Source: Onthophagus taurus
Taxonomy: Eukaryota; Arthropoda; Insecta; Coleoptera; Scarabaeidae
DNA length: 64,000 bases
Assembly (NCBI RefSeq): GCF_036711975.1
Contig: NC_091968.1
Span: 17,484,001-17,548,000 of the forward strand
Direction of reading: 5' to 3'
Shown: in pieces, positions 54,242 through 64,000 of the stretch
Position numbering within the stretch: the stretch's first letter is position 1
How the letters are laid out: every line of letters begins with the position of its first letter
The notes under the pieces: model-generated
The model's database searches: none
Told to the model about the DNA's origin: nothing
Seen by the model: the letters and a program-made list of their open reading frames with translations, nothing else
Translations under genes and position numbers: made by a program

Positions 54242-55535
54242 ACGTATAAAATCTAAGCATTTTCGAATATTTTTTTCATTCGGTAAAATACAGATTTTAG
54301 CCACTGCTCTTTTAAAGATTCCACCTTTTGTTTTCACATTCACAAAGCGCACTATTCCGTCTTGTCAAGGAAAAACATGCACAACTCTTCCTAGTAGCCA
54401 ATGTAATGGTGGCAAGTTGTCCTCCTTCAGTAACACCAAAGATCCGATGTGTAGATGGGGCTTCTTTTGGAATTGCCATTTAGTGCGCTGCTGCAGGCTA
54501 TGTAGATATTCTTTATGCCATCGTGACCATAAATGTTGTCCAATTCGTTTTAAGTGCAAGTACCTCTTCGTAAAGTTAATGCGCGTATCTAATAAATTAT
54601 CTTCTGGCATGGCCGTGAGTGATTGCCCAATTAAAAAATGAGCCGGTGTTAAAGCATCATGGTCGTTTAGATCGGAAGTTAGTGGAATAAGTGGGAATTG
54701 AGGATCGCTTCTACTTGGGTCAATAAAGTATAAAATTCTTCGTAGGTTAAAGGTATGCCGTTTAAAACTCCTTTAAGATGACGTTTATATGATTTTACAG
54801 CAGCCTCCCCTAGGCCACCAAAGTGAGGCGATTTAGGTGGTATAAAATGCCATTTGATTTTACATTCATTAAGATGATCCTGAAATGCGCTTGATTCAGT
54901 AAGTTTGTAAATTGATTTTAATGTATTGTTTGCTTCAACGAAATTTGTAGCGTTGTCTGAATAGATATCTGAGCAGATTCCTCTTCTAGCAATAAATCGT
55001 TTTAACATAGCTAAAAAACCATCACTCGTTATATCTGATATCAATTCTAAGTGTACAGCTTTAGTAGCAAGACATACAAATGTGCAAATATAAGCCTTTA
55101 TGATCTCTTTATTTCTAGTGATAGGAAAGGACGTGAGTAAGTTACACGCTGTCGTAGAAGATCTCCCATTTTGGTTTGTTGAGACTTGGGTTCAGCTCTA
55201 AAACATGTTTATATGAGCCTTTACCAATTTTCTACCATTTACGGGCCAGAATTTTCGTCTGATATGTGCTAGAGTGTTTATCATTCCAGCATGAAGTCTT
55301 CTTTTATATTCTTGTGCGATAACCAGCTCAGTAAACGAGTGATTGCTTGGTAGTAGGATTGGGTGTTTTTGATTGTATGAAACATCAGATAATTTTATGC
55401 GTCCACCTACGCGTATGATAGCGTCAGAATCTAAAAATGGGGATAATGCTTGGGTTTTACTTTTTAAATTAACTGTCGCTTCTTTTGTTAAAGAATCTAA
55501 TTCATTGGCAAAACATTGTTTTTGTACTATCCTTC
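54242..55535 (-). pseudogene. BEL/Pao retrotransposon pol, integrase region
   Basis: On minus from 55535: IVQKQCFANELDSLTKE, LSPFLDSDAIIRVGGRIKLS, YNQKHPILLPSNHSFTELVI and the zinc-binding HAGMINTLAHIRRKFWPVNG. Then FVCLATKAVHLELISDITSD, the catalytic block IYSDNATNFVEANNTL, and KWHFIPPKSPHFGGLGEAAV with its glutamate. C-terminal part: HLWSRWHKEYLHSLQQRTKW, LVLLKEDNLPPLHWLLGRVV and FVNVKTKGGIFKRAVAKICI. The order is that of BEL/Pao pol. Frame breaks occur near 55160, 54675 and 54362. RT and gag are missing: the left end at 55535 meets a palindromic AT-rich insertion. Confidence 0.85.
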
Positions 55536-55539
55536 ACCG

Positions 55540-55860
55540 AACCAAAAATGTACATTAATACAATGAAAAGCTACATTGAGACAATGAATTGAGTTATGGA
55601 TTTTCAGCCGATGAACCAATTCATTGTCTCAATGAACAGTGTTACATTAATTAAATGAAATCGATTTCGCTGTAAACGATGAACATTTTTCATGAAATTA
55701 TAAAGAACTTATTCATGATGACGTTTTTCATTAATAGAATGAAACTAATCTTTGTCTTAAAAAATTATTTTTCTTTATTCAATGAATGAATTCATTAACG
55801 TAGTGCAATTGTTTCATTGTACCAATGAAGTGGTCTTCATTAATACTATGTAGGTACTAC
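55540..55860. repeat. Palindromic ATGAA/TTCAT-rich MITE-like sequence
   Basis: CATTGAGACAATGAATTG at 55573 pairs perfectly, after a short loop, with CAATTCATTGTCTCAATG ending at 55633. ATGAA or TTCAT recurs about every 10-20 bp throughout. CATTAATAC occurs near both edges (55554 and 55848). It abuts broken BEL/Pao pol. Probably a small non-autonomous element. Confidence 0.45.
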
Positions 55861-56156
55861 TGTGTTTTCTGATTGATCCGTTTCTCATTTTTATCATTAT
55901 AATTACTTGAATAATTATTATGAGAAAAGACCAAAGTTTCAAGACTACATCTATGCGAGTCACAAAAAAACGCTACTCGACCGTGATAGTTTATGACAAG
56001 GTAGAATTTTGCGTGAAATCAGCAGAATAATTTATATATACTATTATTTTATTGCTCTAATGATTACAAAATTTGGAAAAAAATAAATCTACATAAAAGT
56101 TACAGTTGCATAAAAGTTACATAAAATCTACAGTCTCTTTTATTCTATTACACTCA
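55861..56156. other. Unassigned AT-rich spacer
   Basis: No coding frame or repeat recognised. Confidence 0.35.
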
Positions 56157-57050
56157 TCAAACAACTGTTAAAAATTTGTACCTTAGGGTACTTGCATGCC
56201 GTATTGAGCCTAAAAAATAAATTTCAAAAAAACTAAATAATATTTCGCTCTCCTGAGGGAACTCTAAATCAAACAAATACATTATTTTGAAACAAATGTC
56301 TAGAGCCCTGATGATGTTTGTACATTTATAACGAATATCGTCAAATTGAATAAATATGTCTTCGATTTCAAAAATACTTTTACCGATACCATATATCGAT
56401 GGTTGCAGCGATTTTTTTGTTTTTCGAAGATGGTGTATCCGGTCTTCTACTTCACTAAGACTACTACCAACAAATATTACTGCTTCCTGCGAATCTTTGA
56501 TAGTGTATCTAGTGGTTGACTTTTTTCCAGTCACATCTTTCTTGACACTTTTGGTTGTGGGCACCAAATAGGCATGTAGCGCCCAAATTAAAGTAGCATT
56601 GCGTCCATCTCTGAAACCATAAATAATAAAAAACCTTGACAATTTAATTACAAACAAAAAGGCAAAATTTTAATTTTACAATAAAGTAAATAGTCTTTGT
56701 AACAATTTGACTTACTTTTAGAGATTGTGATGTTAGCAAGCCTCCCAATCAGAATTTTTGCTGACTTGTCTTTGACATGGTATTCTATGCTTAAAAAAGT
56801 ATAGATTTTTTTGCCAAACTCTGTCCCATCCTTCCAGCAACCCATCTTTGCCATTAAACGCTGATTTGAAATTCATGTCAATCTAAAACAAAATACACTT
56901 AAATTAAAAAAAAATTGAATTAGAATACTTACCAGTCTATAACCAGATGGGGTTTTATAAAAAGGCCATTTTCAATGATCTCGTTGGTACATTTTGATGC
57001 CTTAATGCACTGGTTCCGGTATCTCCGCAGACGGTGGACGCTGCAACAAA
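56157..57050 (-). pseudogene. Fragment of an uncharacterised multi-exon insect gene, copy 1
   Basis: Three exon-like blocks on minus with splice signals. About 57050-56933: RLRRYRNQCIKASKC then NGLFIKPHLVID; donor TG|GTAAGT. About 56886-56719: FKSAFNGKDGLLEGW and, in a shifted frame, IYTFLSIEYHVKDKSAKILI; donor AAAA|GTAAGT. 56610-56157: RDGRNATLIWALHAYLVPT, GKKSTTRYTIKDSQEAVIF, SLSEVEDRIHHLRKTKKSLQ, IQFDDIRYKCTNIIRALDIC and FDLEFPQESEILFSFFEIYF. I recognise the general pattern from unnamed insect proteins but know no function. The frame change in the middle block suggests a pseudogene. Confidence 0.45.
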
Positions 57051-57452
57051 ATCATACCTTAAGGTAGGAAAAATAATAATATAAGTACGATATGGTACAA
57101 TACTTGTTACTTACCGCCTACTGTACCAAATTTCAAAATCAGTCAATAATTTCTACTATTCTGTTTTCTCATTGATTAGGACATATAAAGTAAGTATAAG
57201 AGTAGGTATGCTAAATATATTTAGTAAATATGTATACAAAATATATTAAAATGGTAACTAAAATAAAATTCTTATTTGTAAACAAATTAAACATTCCAAT
57301 AATTTATGTAGGTCATTTAAATATAAAGTTAAATTTAGATCATATTAGTGGTATTTTTAATTATTTTTACTTCTGTTTATATATGAATAACCGAAAGAAT
57401 TTTTTTTTCTCAAACGAAACATTGTTTCAATTAAAACACATATATTTGTGAT

Positions 57453-57485
57453 GTTTCGCCAGAGATCCCCAGCTTCTTCAGACTA
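57453..57485 (-). ncRNA. Weak hammerhead-like motif
   Basis: On minus CTGAAGA, one extra A, GCTGGGGATCTCTGGC (self-pairing with G-U pairs) and GAAAC. Helix III and helix I are not convincing. A degraded inverted partner is at 58288-58318 (CTGAAGAAGCTGGGGATCTC). The pair brackets the 510-bp repeat and suggests collapsed PLE ends. The duplicate is at about 61614-61647 and 62450-62480. Confidence 0.25.
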
Positions 57486-57551
57486 CAAGTAAAGAATACC
57501 TATAACATATTTAATAATAATAATTATAATAATATATTTAACATCTTTTAC

Positions 57552-58062
57552 AACCCTTACAGCATCCGATGCTGTAATGAGATTTTAGTAACATTTTATG
57601 CAACCAGTTCAAGTTGGTGACATTGGGTCATTAATTTTTCTAATTGTCAATGTGACAATGTTTGTCTATGGATGTTTAAACACGTTCTTAGCATCGAATA
57701 CAAGGTCTACAATGATGTGGACATTAAACTCTGAGCAATTTCTCTTATTTTGGGAGGTGTACATGAAACATTTTTGTCAGGTGAATACATTTTGTGTTTT
57801 GACAGTTTCTAATTGTCAATTCAAACTTCTATTTTCAAGTGTTACGGTGTTACCAACGGCTACATACCTATTTCCCTATATTGTCAAATTTATTTTATTT
57901 TTGAGAAAAGAAAAAGATAAAAACGCGAATTACAAAAAATAGCATAAAAAACACGTTTCATAAGACTTAAAGCACTCATTCATTAAAAAACTCGTGGCTT
58001 CGCCACTCGTTTTTCAACTTGAATTCGTGCATTTCAAACGTGTCTTACGAAACTTGTTTTTT
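57552..58062 (+). repeat. Dispersed ~510-bp repeat, copy 2
   Basis: Same unit as 21740-22250, from CTTACAGCATCCGATGCTGT to TTTTTTAATATACT, with the CTCGTGGCTTCGCCACTCGT hairpin near 57990. It lies in the duplicated segment. Confidence 0.75.
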
Positions 58063-58650
58063 AATATACTATTTTATGAAGAGAAACTATCAGTATTACA
58101 AAATAACTTACAAAAACAGTTACATGACAATTTACATGTCAGATAATACAATAAAACAAGTAATGTACCACAAACGATGTACTACAGTCGTGGAATTGTT
58201 TATTTTTCTTGATAAAAAGAATTTTACAACATGTGGTCTCACTTATAACAATAAGACTTTTACAAAATAAATAGGTCTTCTTTACTTGTAGTCTGAAGAA
58301 GCTGGGGATCTCTTTCGTCATCTTTTTATGATTGTTCAAGACTAAGAAATTTAACTAAAATTTAAATAACCTACATAAAACTAAAACATAAAAGTACAAA
58401 ACTACATAAAATATACATATATAGAGAAATGGCAACACAAAATCTTGCACTACGTTTTCAGTATTGCGACGAGTAAACGAAAGAAAGAATACTAAAAGAA
58501 AATAACAATATTCTTTATTATCTCATCTGCGGTTTCCTTATTTCGCCTATTATAACGTAAATTCGCTTGTCGTAACCAATTGCTTACTACCACTTCATAT
58601 TCTTTATCAGTTAAATGGAAGCTCTTCCTAACTGCCACTAAAATGTATGT

Positions 58651-59478
58651 TTAAATTAGAATTTGGTCTTGGAAAAAATTTAGTTTATCGTTAATGTCAG
58701 TCAACTGATACATTACATGCCAATCAATGGAGCGCAAATCATTATCAAAATCCTCTTGTTTAAAGTTCGAATAATCCCTGACTGTTCTAAATATTGGATA
58801 AGTTTCACGTTCAACTGCCATCGACAGAGTACATTTAACAAGAAAGTGATCAGAAATATTATTTAAATCAACAGTGCCAGAGTCACCGATAAGTGATATT
58901 GATTCAGGAATTATGATTAGATCTATTAAGGAAAAAGTAGAAGAAGAGACTCTAGTAGGAGTGTTTATAACCTGTTTATAGCTATACGCTTCAAGAAAAC
59001 TCAAAAGCTTTTCAGTGGCAGGGTTAGAGCAAGAAAATAAATCGATGTTCATATCACCCAAGAGAAAAATATCGTCACACATCGGCAAAAAATCGGAAAA
59101 AACAGCATCCAAAGCATTAAGAAATTCATTATAATTTAAATTTGGTGGACGATAAACCGCACCTACTATAACCACTTTTGATTTTATTTTCATTTCCACC
59201 CAGGTTTGCTCAATAATATTATTAGTGTTCAAGCTATCCGCTTTAATTTTATCACTTACGTATATAGCTGTTCCTCCTCCTCGTCCATCTCTGTCGGTTC
59301 GAAAAATATTGTAACCTTCGATGTAAACATAATTATTATTTATAGTCGAGTTTAACCAGGTTTCTGTAACAGCTACAATATCATAATTCGAATGTAGTAT
59401 ATGACTTTTAAAATCAAAAAAACCAGACAGAAGCGATCTTACATTTATGTGAGCCACAGATAAACTATTCAATAACAT
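58651..59478 (-). pseudogene. Non-LTR retrotransposon ORF2, endonuclease domain only
   Basis: Complete AP-endonuclease-type domain: LSVAHINVRSLLSG (Asn), DIVAVTETWLNS (Glu), GRGGGTAIYVSDKI, VIVGAVYRPPNLNYNEFLNA (Tyr), IFLLGDMNIDLF (Asp, Asn), VINTPTRVSSSTFSLIDLII and NISDHFLVKCTL (Asp-His). It then runs to KLNFFQDQ and is cut at about 58676 by the duplication boundary, so RT is absent. The frame is open for 275 codons. ORF1 lies just upstream at 59708-60391. Confidence 0.85.
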
Positions 59479-60441
59479 AGCAATAGAAAAGCAAAGACCA
59501 AAAAAGAAAAAGAAAAAAAAAAAGTTATTTCAAATTGAAAAAGTATTAAGATTAAATTCAATATTTAATGAAACGACCTTTACAATATTAACAAATGAAG
59601 TTTGCGCTGAAACACCATTCCCCCCATGCGCGTTAAGAGAGAAGAAAAGAAAGAGAGAAAAAAAAAGTATGATACATAAAAAGTAATACAATAACATTAA
59701 ATAAAATCTAAGCTAAAGATAACCTTGATGCCTTAGTGAGCGGATCCTCAATATCATTTGCATTTTTTATAGTACATATTCTATTATTAACATGTATTTT
59801 TATCGCACCATCCCTTGACCAAGCATTTCCGTTCCCAACCCTTTCACGAGCCAATTGCAGCAGTTTATAGCGTTTGCTTGTGAGGTCCTCTTGTATATCA
59901 ATTTTAGAACCCTTGAGCCTTTTTCTAGCTTTACAGACCAAATCCCTCGTACGGTAACTAACGAACTTTACTATAATTGCCCTCGAACCATTATTTGTCT
60001 TTTTCGCTGCACCCACTCTATGACATCTATCTATATCTTCGACTTTAACAGGAACACTCAGTTTGTTATTAAATAACGATAAAACCTCAGATTCCACATC
60101 TTGTACGTTATCAGAAATGCCGAATACACGCACATTGTTTCGTCGCGTGTATTGTTCAAGCTCATCCAGTTTATCGGATAAATACCGGTTTTCTTTCTTA
60201 AACGTGTCGCATTCCTTCTTTAATTCTTCAATTTCCGCAATGAAATGCTCTTTTACCGTATTTATCACTTGGCTCATAAAAGAGTCATTTTTTAAAAGTT
60301 CATTAACGGAGCTATAAAATAACTCCTTTAGTTCACGTAAATTTTCTTCGGTAAAACGCATGTTTTCCACTAAAGCACCTGATAACAACACGCACGGGCG
60401 AAGTGATCGATGTTACTCCTCTGACAGCATTAACTCGACTC
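58677..60441 (-). mobile_element. 5' part of a non-LTR retrotransposon at a duplication junction
   Basis: Contains an ORF1, a spacer of about 230 bp and the start of ORF2. Its 5' end at 60441 interrupts the copy 2 exon after ALDICFKIM. Its other side stops at the right limit of duplication copy 1. A poly-A tail and RT are missing because the segment is cut there. Confidence 0.7.
59708..60391 (-). CDS. Non-LTR retrotransposon ORF1 protein
   Basis: Uninterrupted, 227 residues. Residues about 15-85 form a coiled coil (ENLRELKELFYSSVNELL to YLSDKLDELEQYTRRNNVRV). An RRM-like, L1-ORF1-type nucleic-acid-binding region follows: NNVRVFGI, DIDRCHRVG, SRAIIVKFVSYRTRDLVCKA and a C-terminal DLTSKRYKLLQLAR with GAIKIHVNNR. 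Such proteins trimerise and bind element RNA. The start is the ATG-equivalent upstream of RFTEENLRE; an internal Met at that point is equally possible. Confidence 0.75.
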   Translation of the reverse strand: MLLSGALVENMRFTEENLRELKELFYSSVNELLKNDSFMSQVINTVKEHFIAEIEELKKECDTFKKENRYLSDKLDELEQYTRRNNVRVFGISDNVQDVESEVLSLFNNKLSVPVKVEDIDRCHRVGAAKKTNNGSRAIIVKFVSYRTRDLVCKARKRLKGSKIDIQEDLTSKRYKLLQLARERVGNGNAWSRDGAIKIHVNNRICTIKNANDIEDPLTKASRLSLA

Positions 60442-61210
60442 ATTATTTTGAAACAAATGTCTAGAGCCCTGATGATGTTTGTACATTTATAACGAATATC
60501 GTCAAATTGAATAAATATGTCTTCGATTTCAAAAATACTTTTACCGATACCATATATCGATGGTTGCAGCGATTTTTTTGTTTTTCGAAGATGGTGTATC
60601 CGGTCTTCTACTTCACTAAGACTACTACCAACAAATATTACTGCTTCCTGCGAATCTTTGATAGTGTATCTAGTGGTTGACTTTTTTCCAGTCACATCTT
60701 TCTTGACACTTTTGGCTGTGGGCACCAAATAGGCATGTAGCGCCCAAATTAAAGTAGCATTGCGTCCATCTCTGAAACCATAAATAATAAAAAACCTTGA
60801 CAATTTAATTACAAACAAAAAGGCAAAATTTTAATTTTACAATAAAGTAAATAGTCTTTGTAACAATTTGACTTACTTTTAGAGATTGTGATGTTAGCAA
60901 GCCTCCCAATCAGAATTTTTGCTGACTTGTCTTTGACATGGTATTCTATGCTTAAAAAAGTATAGATTTTTTTGCCAAACTCTGTCCCATCCTTCCAGCA
61001 ACCCATCTTTGCCATTAAACGCTGATTTGAAATTCATGTCAATCTAAAACAAAATACACTTAAATTAAAAAAAAATTGAATTAGAATACTTACCAGTCTA
61101 TAACCAGATGGGGTTTTATAAAAAGGCCATTTTTCGATGATCTCGTTGGTACATTTTGATGCCTTAATGCACTGGTTCCGGTATCTCCGCAGACGGTGGA
61201 CGCTGCAACA
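60442..61210 (-). pseudogene. Fragment of an uncharacterised insect gene, copy 2
   Basis: Same exon blocks as 56281-57050. The last exon is truncated after ALDICFKIM by the retrotransposon 5' end, so the FDLEFPQESEI part is absent. The block at 61101-61135 has small changes (CATTTTTCGATGATC). Confidence 0.45.
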
Positions 61211-61713
61211 AAATCATACCTTAAGGTAGGAAAAATAATAATATAAGTACGATATGGTACAATACTTGTTACTTACCGCCTACTGTACCAAATTTCAAAA
61301 TCAGTCAATAATTTCTACTATTCTGTTTTCTCATTGATTAGGACATATAAAGTAAGTATAAGAGTAGGTATGCTAAATATATTTAGTAAATATGTATACA
61401 AAATATATTAAAATGGTAACTAAAATAAAATTCTTATTTGTAAACAAATTAAACATTCCAATAATTTATGTAGGTCATTTAAATATAAAGTTAAATTTAG
61501 ATCATATTAGTGGTATTTTTAATTATTTTTACTTCTGTTTATATATGAATAACCGAAAGAATTTTTTTTTCTCAAACGAAACATTGTTTCAATTAAAACA
61601 CATATATTTGTGATGTTTCGCCAGAGATCCCCAGCTTCTTCAGACTACAAGTAAAGAATACCTATAATATATTTAATAATAATAATTATAATAATATATT
61701 TAACATCTTTTAC

Positions 61714-62224
61714 AACCCTTACAGCATCCGATGCTGTAATGAGATTTTAGTAACATTTTATGCAACCAGTTCAAGTTGGTGACATTGGGTCATTAATTTT
61801 TCTAATTGTCAATGTGACAATGTTTGTCTATGGATGTTTAAACACGTTCTTAGCATCGAATACAAGGTCTACAATGATGTGGACATTAAACTCTGAGCAA
61901 TTTCTCTTATTTTGGGAGGTGTACATGAAACATTTTTGTCAGGTGAATACATTTTGTGTTTTGACAGTTTCTAATTGTCAATTCAAACTTCTATTTTCAA
62001 GTGTTACGGTGTTACCAACGACTACATACCTATTTCCCTACATTGCCAAATTTATTTTATTTTTGAGAAAAGAAAAAGATAAAAACGCGAATTACAAAAA
62101 ATAGCATAAAAAACACGTTTCATAAGACTTAAAGCACTCATTCATTAAAAAACTCGTGGCTTCGCCACTCGTTTTTCAACTTGAATTCGTGCATTTCAAA
62201 CGTGTCTTACGAAACTTGTTTTTT
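61714..62224 (+). repeat. Dispersed ~510-bp repeat, copy 3
   Basis: The copy of 57552-58062 in the second duplicate. Differences noticed are few, e.g. ACGACTAC for ACGGCTAC near 62019 and ATTGCCAAA for ATTGTCAAA near 62042. Confidence 0.75.
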
Positions 62225-62852
62225 AATATACTATTTTATGAAGAGAAACTATCAGTATTACAAAATAACTTACAAAAACAGTTACATGACAATTTACATG
62301 TCAGATAATACAATAAAACAAGTAATGTACCACAAACGATGTACTACAGTCGTGGAATTGTTTATTTTTCTTGATAAAAAGAATTTTACAACATGTGGTC
62401 TCACTTATAACAATAAGACTTTTACAAAATAAATAGGTCTTCTTTACTTGTAGTCTGAAGAAGCTGGGGATCTCTTTCATCATCTTTTTATGATTGTTCA
62501 AGACTAAGAAATTTAACTAAAATTTAAATAACCTACATAAAACTAAAACATAAAAGTACAAAACTACATAAAATATACATATATAGAGAAATGGCAACAC
62601 AAAATCTTGCACTACGTTTTCAGTATTGCGACGAGTAAACGAAAGAAAGAATACTAAAAGAAAATAACAATATTCTTTATTATCTCATCTGCGGTTTCCT
62701 TATTTCGCCTATTATAACGTAAATTCGCTTGTCGTAACCAATTGCTTACTACCACTTCATATTCTTTATCAGTTAAATGGAAGCTCTTCCTAACTGCCAC
62801 TAAAATGTATGTTTAAATTAGAATTCGGTCTTGGAAAAAGTTTTAAACTCCT

Positions 62853-63078
62853 CCTTAACCAACGCGATTTATTCGCTGTAACGGCGATTGTTTCGCATGA
62901 CGTCGCCAGACCGACGCGAAAGTATCGCTACACCCACGGTTTTTGTCGTTGTCACCTGACAGTTGAAAAAGTCGGATTGGGCACGTTTGTGCATGTTCAT
63001 TTGCCGCCGTGTCGACTTGGCGACAACATTATCAAGCTAACAATCGCCGTTGCTGCGAATACATCGCGTTGGTTAAGG
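62853..63078. mobile_element. 226-bp MITE with about 40-bp inverted ends
   Basis: CCTTAACCAACGCGAT at 62853 and ATCGCGTTGGTTAAGG ending at 63078 are perfect inverted ends. The match continues through AACGGCGATTGTT (62879) and AACAATCGCCGTT (63040). It is GC-richer than its surroundings. The plus-strand open frame across it (62809-63099) arises from this and is not a gene. Confidence 0.8.
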
Positions 63079-63099
63079 AATAACTTTATGTCAATATGA

Positions 63100-63400
63100 T
63101 ATTCTTCGGCTAAATTCAATCACAAGATTTAAGCCACCATTTTAAACAAGAATGTTTTTAGATAAATTTAAAAATAACTAAACCTAGTGGTGATATATAA
63201 AAAAACTTATACGAAACTTACCTGCGCCATTCTAAACCAATATTCGAGCCACAGAACAGATATATAGAAAACGATTCGAAGGAACTGAGAACAGAACTGA
63301 ACAGAACAAAACACACAATAGAACAAGTCGTGACAAGATGCTGATGAGTCACCGCGTCCTGGAACATGCGCATACGTTCACAGGCGCTGATGAAGATATT
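63100..63400. other. Unassigned spacer
   Basis: No family motif. The minus-strand frame 63532-63218 is low-complexity in part and not supported. Confidence 0.35.
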
Positions 63401-63404
63401 CAGA

Positions 63405-63630
63405 CAAGTTTCAGACACATTTATAGAGAAATGTTTCAAATGAAATGTTTCTGCTACATATTTTAATGATATTTCATAAATATTCCTACTGAAATGTATT
63501 TGATACATATCTTTAGATACGTTTCGTAACAATCGTATCTGTCACGTATATGAAACGTACTTGTACAATGTTTCATTTAATTCATTGTACGTTAAAATTG
63601 AAATGTTTCACAGATGTTTCTTGTTTACTG
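63405..63630. repeat. Repeats of GAAACAT/ATGTTTC, palindromic
   Basis: ATGTTTC, GAAACGT, TGAAATG and reverse forms recur, with the hairpin GTACAATG...CATTGTAC near 63565-63592. It is similar in style to 55540-55860, and both contain TTCATTGTAC. Confidence 0.4.
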
Positions 63631-63635
63631 GGAAC

Positions 63636-63775
63636 ATGCTTTCCATGTAGCATCAAACTGTTTTGAAGTGAGATTATCGAATTTAAAAGCCGTTAAATAG
63701 GATTCTACATCTTCTTCAGGTTCTGAAAATAGGTTTTTTTTAGAACTTTTAATCAAGCTGTGAGTGCAGATTTAC
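63636..63775 (-). pseudogene. Short coding-like fragment of unknown origin
   Basis: On minus: EPEEDVESYLTAFKFDNLTS and KQFDATWKACSQ, then a stop. It looks protein-like but matches no domain I recognise. It may be a retroelement or exon remnant cut by the palindromic repeat at 63405-63630. Confidence 0.25.
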
Positions 63776-64000
63776 CTGTTAGAATATCCTCATGCCTCGA
63801 CCTTTTTTAACCTTTTTTTGTTGTAATTGAAGTTACATATTTGGAAACAGCCCTCTTGAAGGTCGTCATTGAGTTGTAGTACTTAGTATAAATCCTAAAT
63901 TAAACATTATTAACTAAAATTGTCAATTAAACATTATATTATTATAATGATTATATGTTAGTAAATAAATTATGTTGATTTTGAAAGAAGTTTCAATTTG
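63776..64000. other. Unassigned end of window
   Basis: AT-rich, nothing recognised. Confidence 0.3.

Larger units (their letters stand above)
56281..58676. repeat. 2.4-kb duplication, copy 1
   Basis: Matches 60442-62838 at a constant offset of 4161-4162 bp. I noticed only about eight to ten differences (e.g. GGTTGTGGG against GGCTGTGGG at 56547). It contains part of the uncharacterised gene and the dispersed 510-bp repeat. The right limit is at GGTCTTGGAAAAA near 58664-58676. Confidence 0.95.
60442..62838. repeat. 2.4-kb duplication, copy 2
   Basis: Partner of 56281-58676. Left limit ATTATTTTGAAACAAATGTC at 60442, right limit GGTCTTGGAAAAA near 62838. It continues on the right into a MITE that copy 1 lacks. 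Confidence 0.95.

Noticed and set aside
54417-54641. Cys-rich open frame on plus
   Set aside because: Antisense to the BEL/Pao integrase C-terminus; the apparent Cys pattern is coincidental.
62809-63099. 96-codon open frame on plus
   Set aside because: It spans the MITE's two inverted ends, so the frame is a by-product of the palindrome.
63218-63532. 104-codon open frame on minus
   Set aside because: Half of it is the GAAACAT repeat read as protein; no domain and no conserved composition.
1-64000. tRNA or rRNA genes
   Set aside because: No cloverleaf with A/B boxes and no rRNA core sequences were recognised on either strand by eye; a tRNAscan run would be decisive.

Overview
The window looks like a stretch of insect nuclear genome, most likely a beetle (Coleoptera). 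It is AT-rich and the coding regions are split by short introns with normal GT/AG junctions. It carries insect-specific families: two 7-transmembrane odorant receptors and a takeout/JHBP lipid-carrier gene. It also carries a wide mix of eukaryotic transposable elements. Nothing bacterial (operons, Shine-Dalgarno sites, CRISPR) was seen.

Host genes. Four look intact: an inositol polyphosphate 1-phosphatase (12636-13748, +, two exons), a takeout-like JHBP gene (26648-25760, -, four exons, TATA box), odorant receptor 1 (42038-40731, -, four exons) and odorant receptor 2 (49331-50751, +, five exons). The receptors are divergently arranged. Between them lie a partial duplicate of OR1 exon 1 and two copies of a broken, gustatory-receptor-like segment. 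A multi-exon gene fragment of unknown function occurs twice, at about 56.2-57.1 kb and 60.4-61.2 kb.

Layout. 0-4.4 kb: tail of an env-bearing LTR element, a foldback-like element with tandem subrepeats in its inverted arms, and a LINE tail. 4.7-7.7 kb: a two-gene PIF/Harbinger element. 8.1-11.1 kb: Transib fragment and a Penelope-like element (PLE). 12.5-13.8 kb: phosphatase gene. 13.9-18 kb: a ~178-bp satellite split by a 1.9-kb long-inverted-repeat element. 18.5-21.6 kb: decayed LINEs. 21.6-25.4 kb: inverted-repeat composite holding a PLE that is itself split by a second long-inverted-repeat element. 25.7-26.7 kb: takeout gene. 27.3-33.5 kb: a LINE interrupted by a PLE, which is interrupted by a nearly intact piggyBac. 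33.6-40.3 kb: an exact-180-bp satellite split by a Tc1/mariner-type element and a hAT element. 40.7-50.8 kb: chemoreceptor region with segmental duplications, plus LINE and Ty3/gypsy remains. 51.4-54 kb: an element with TTCTGCGGC ends and a ~560-aa protein of no recognised family. 54.2-55.5 kb: BEL/Pao pol. 56.3-62.8 kb: a 2.4-kb tandem duplication with a LINE at the junction. 62.8-64 kb: a MITE and unassigned sequence.

How it fits together. The mobile sequences form nested layers, and several can be ordered in time by target-site duplications. The host genes sit in the gaps. The most interesting signals are hammerhead-ribozyme-like folds at both ends of the PLE at 28-32.6 kb, the uncharacterised element at 51.4-54 kb, and the chemoreceptor duplications. 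All calls come from reading the sequence and remembered family features. No database search was run.
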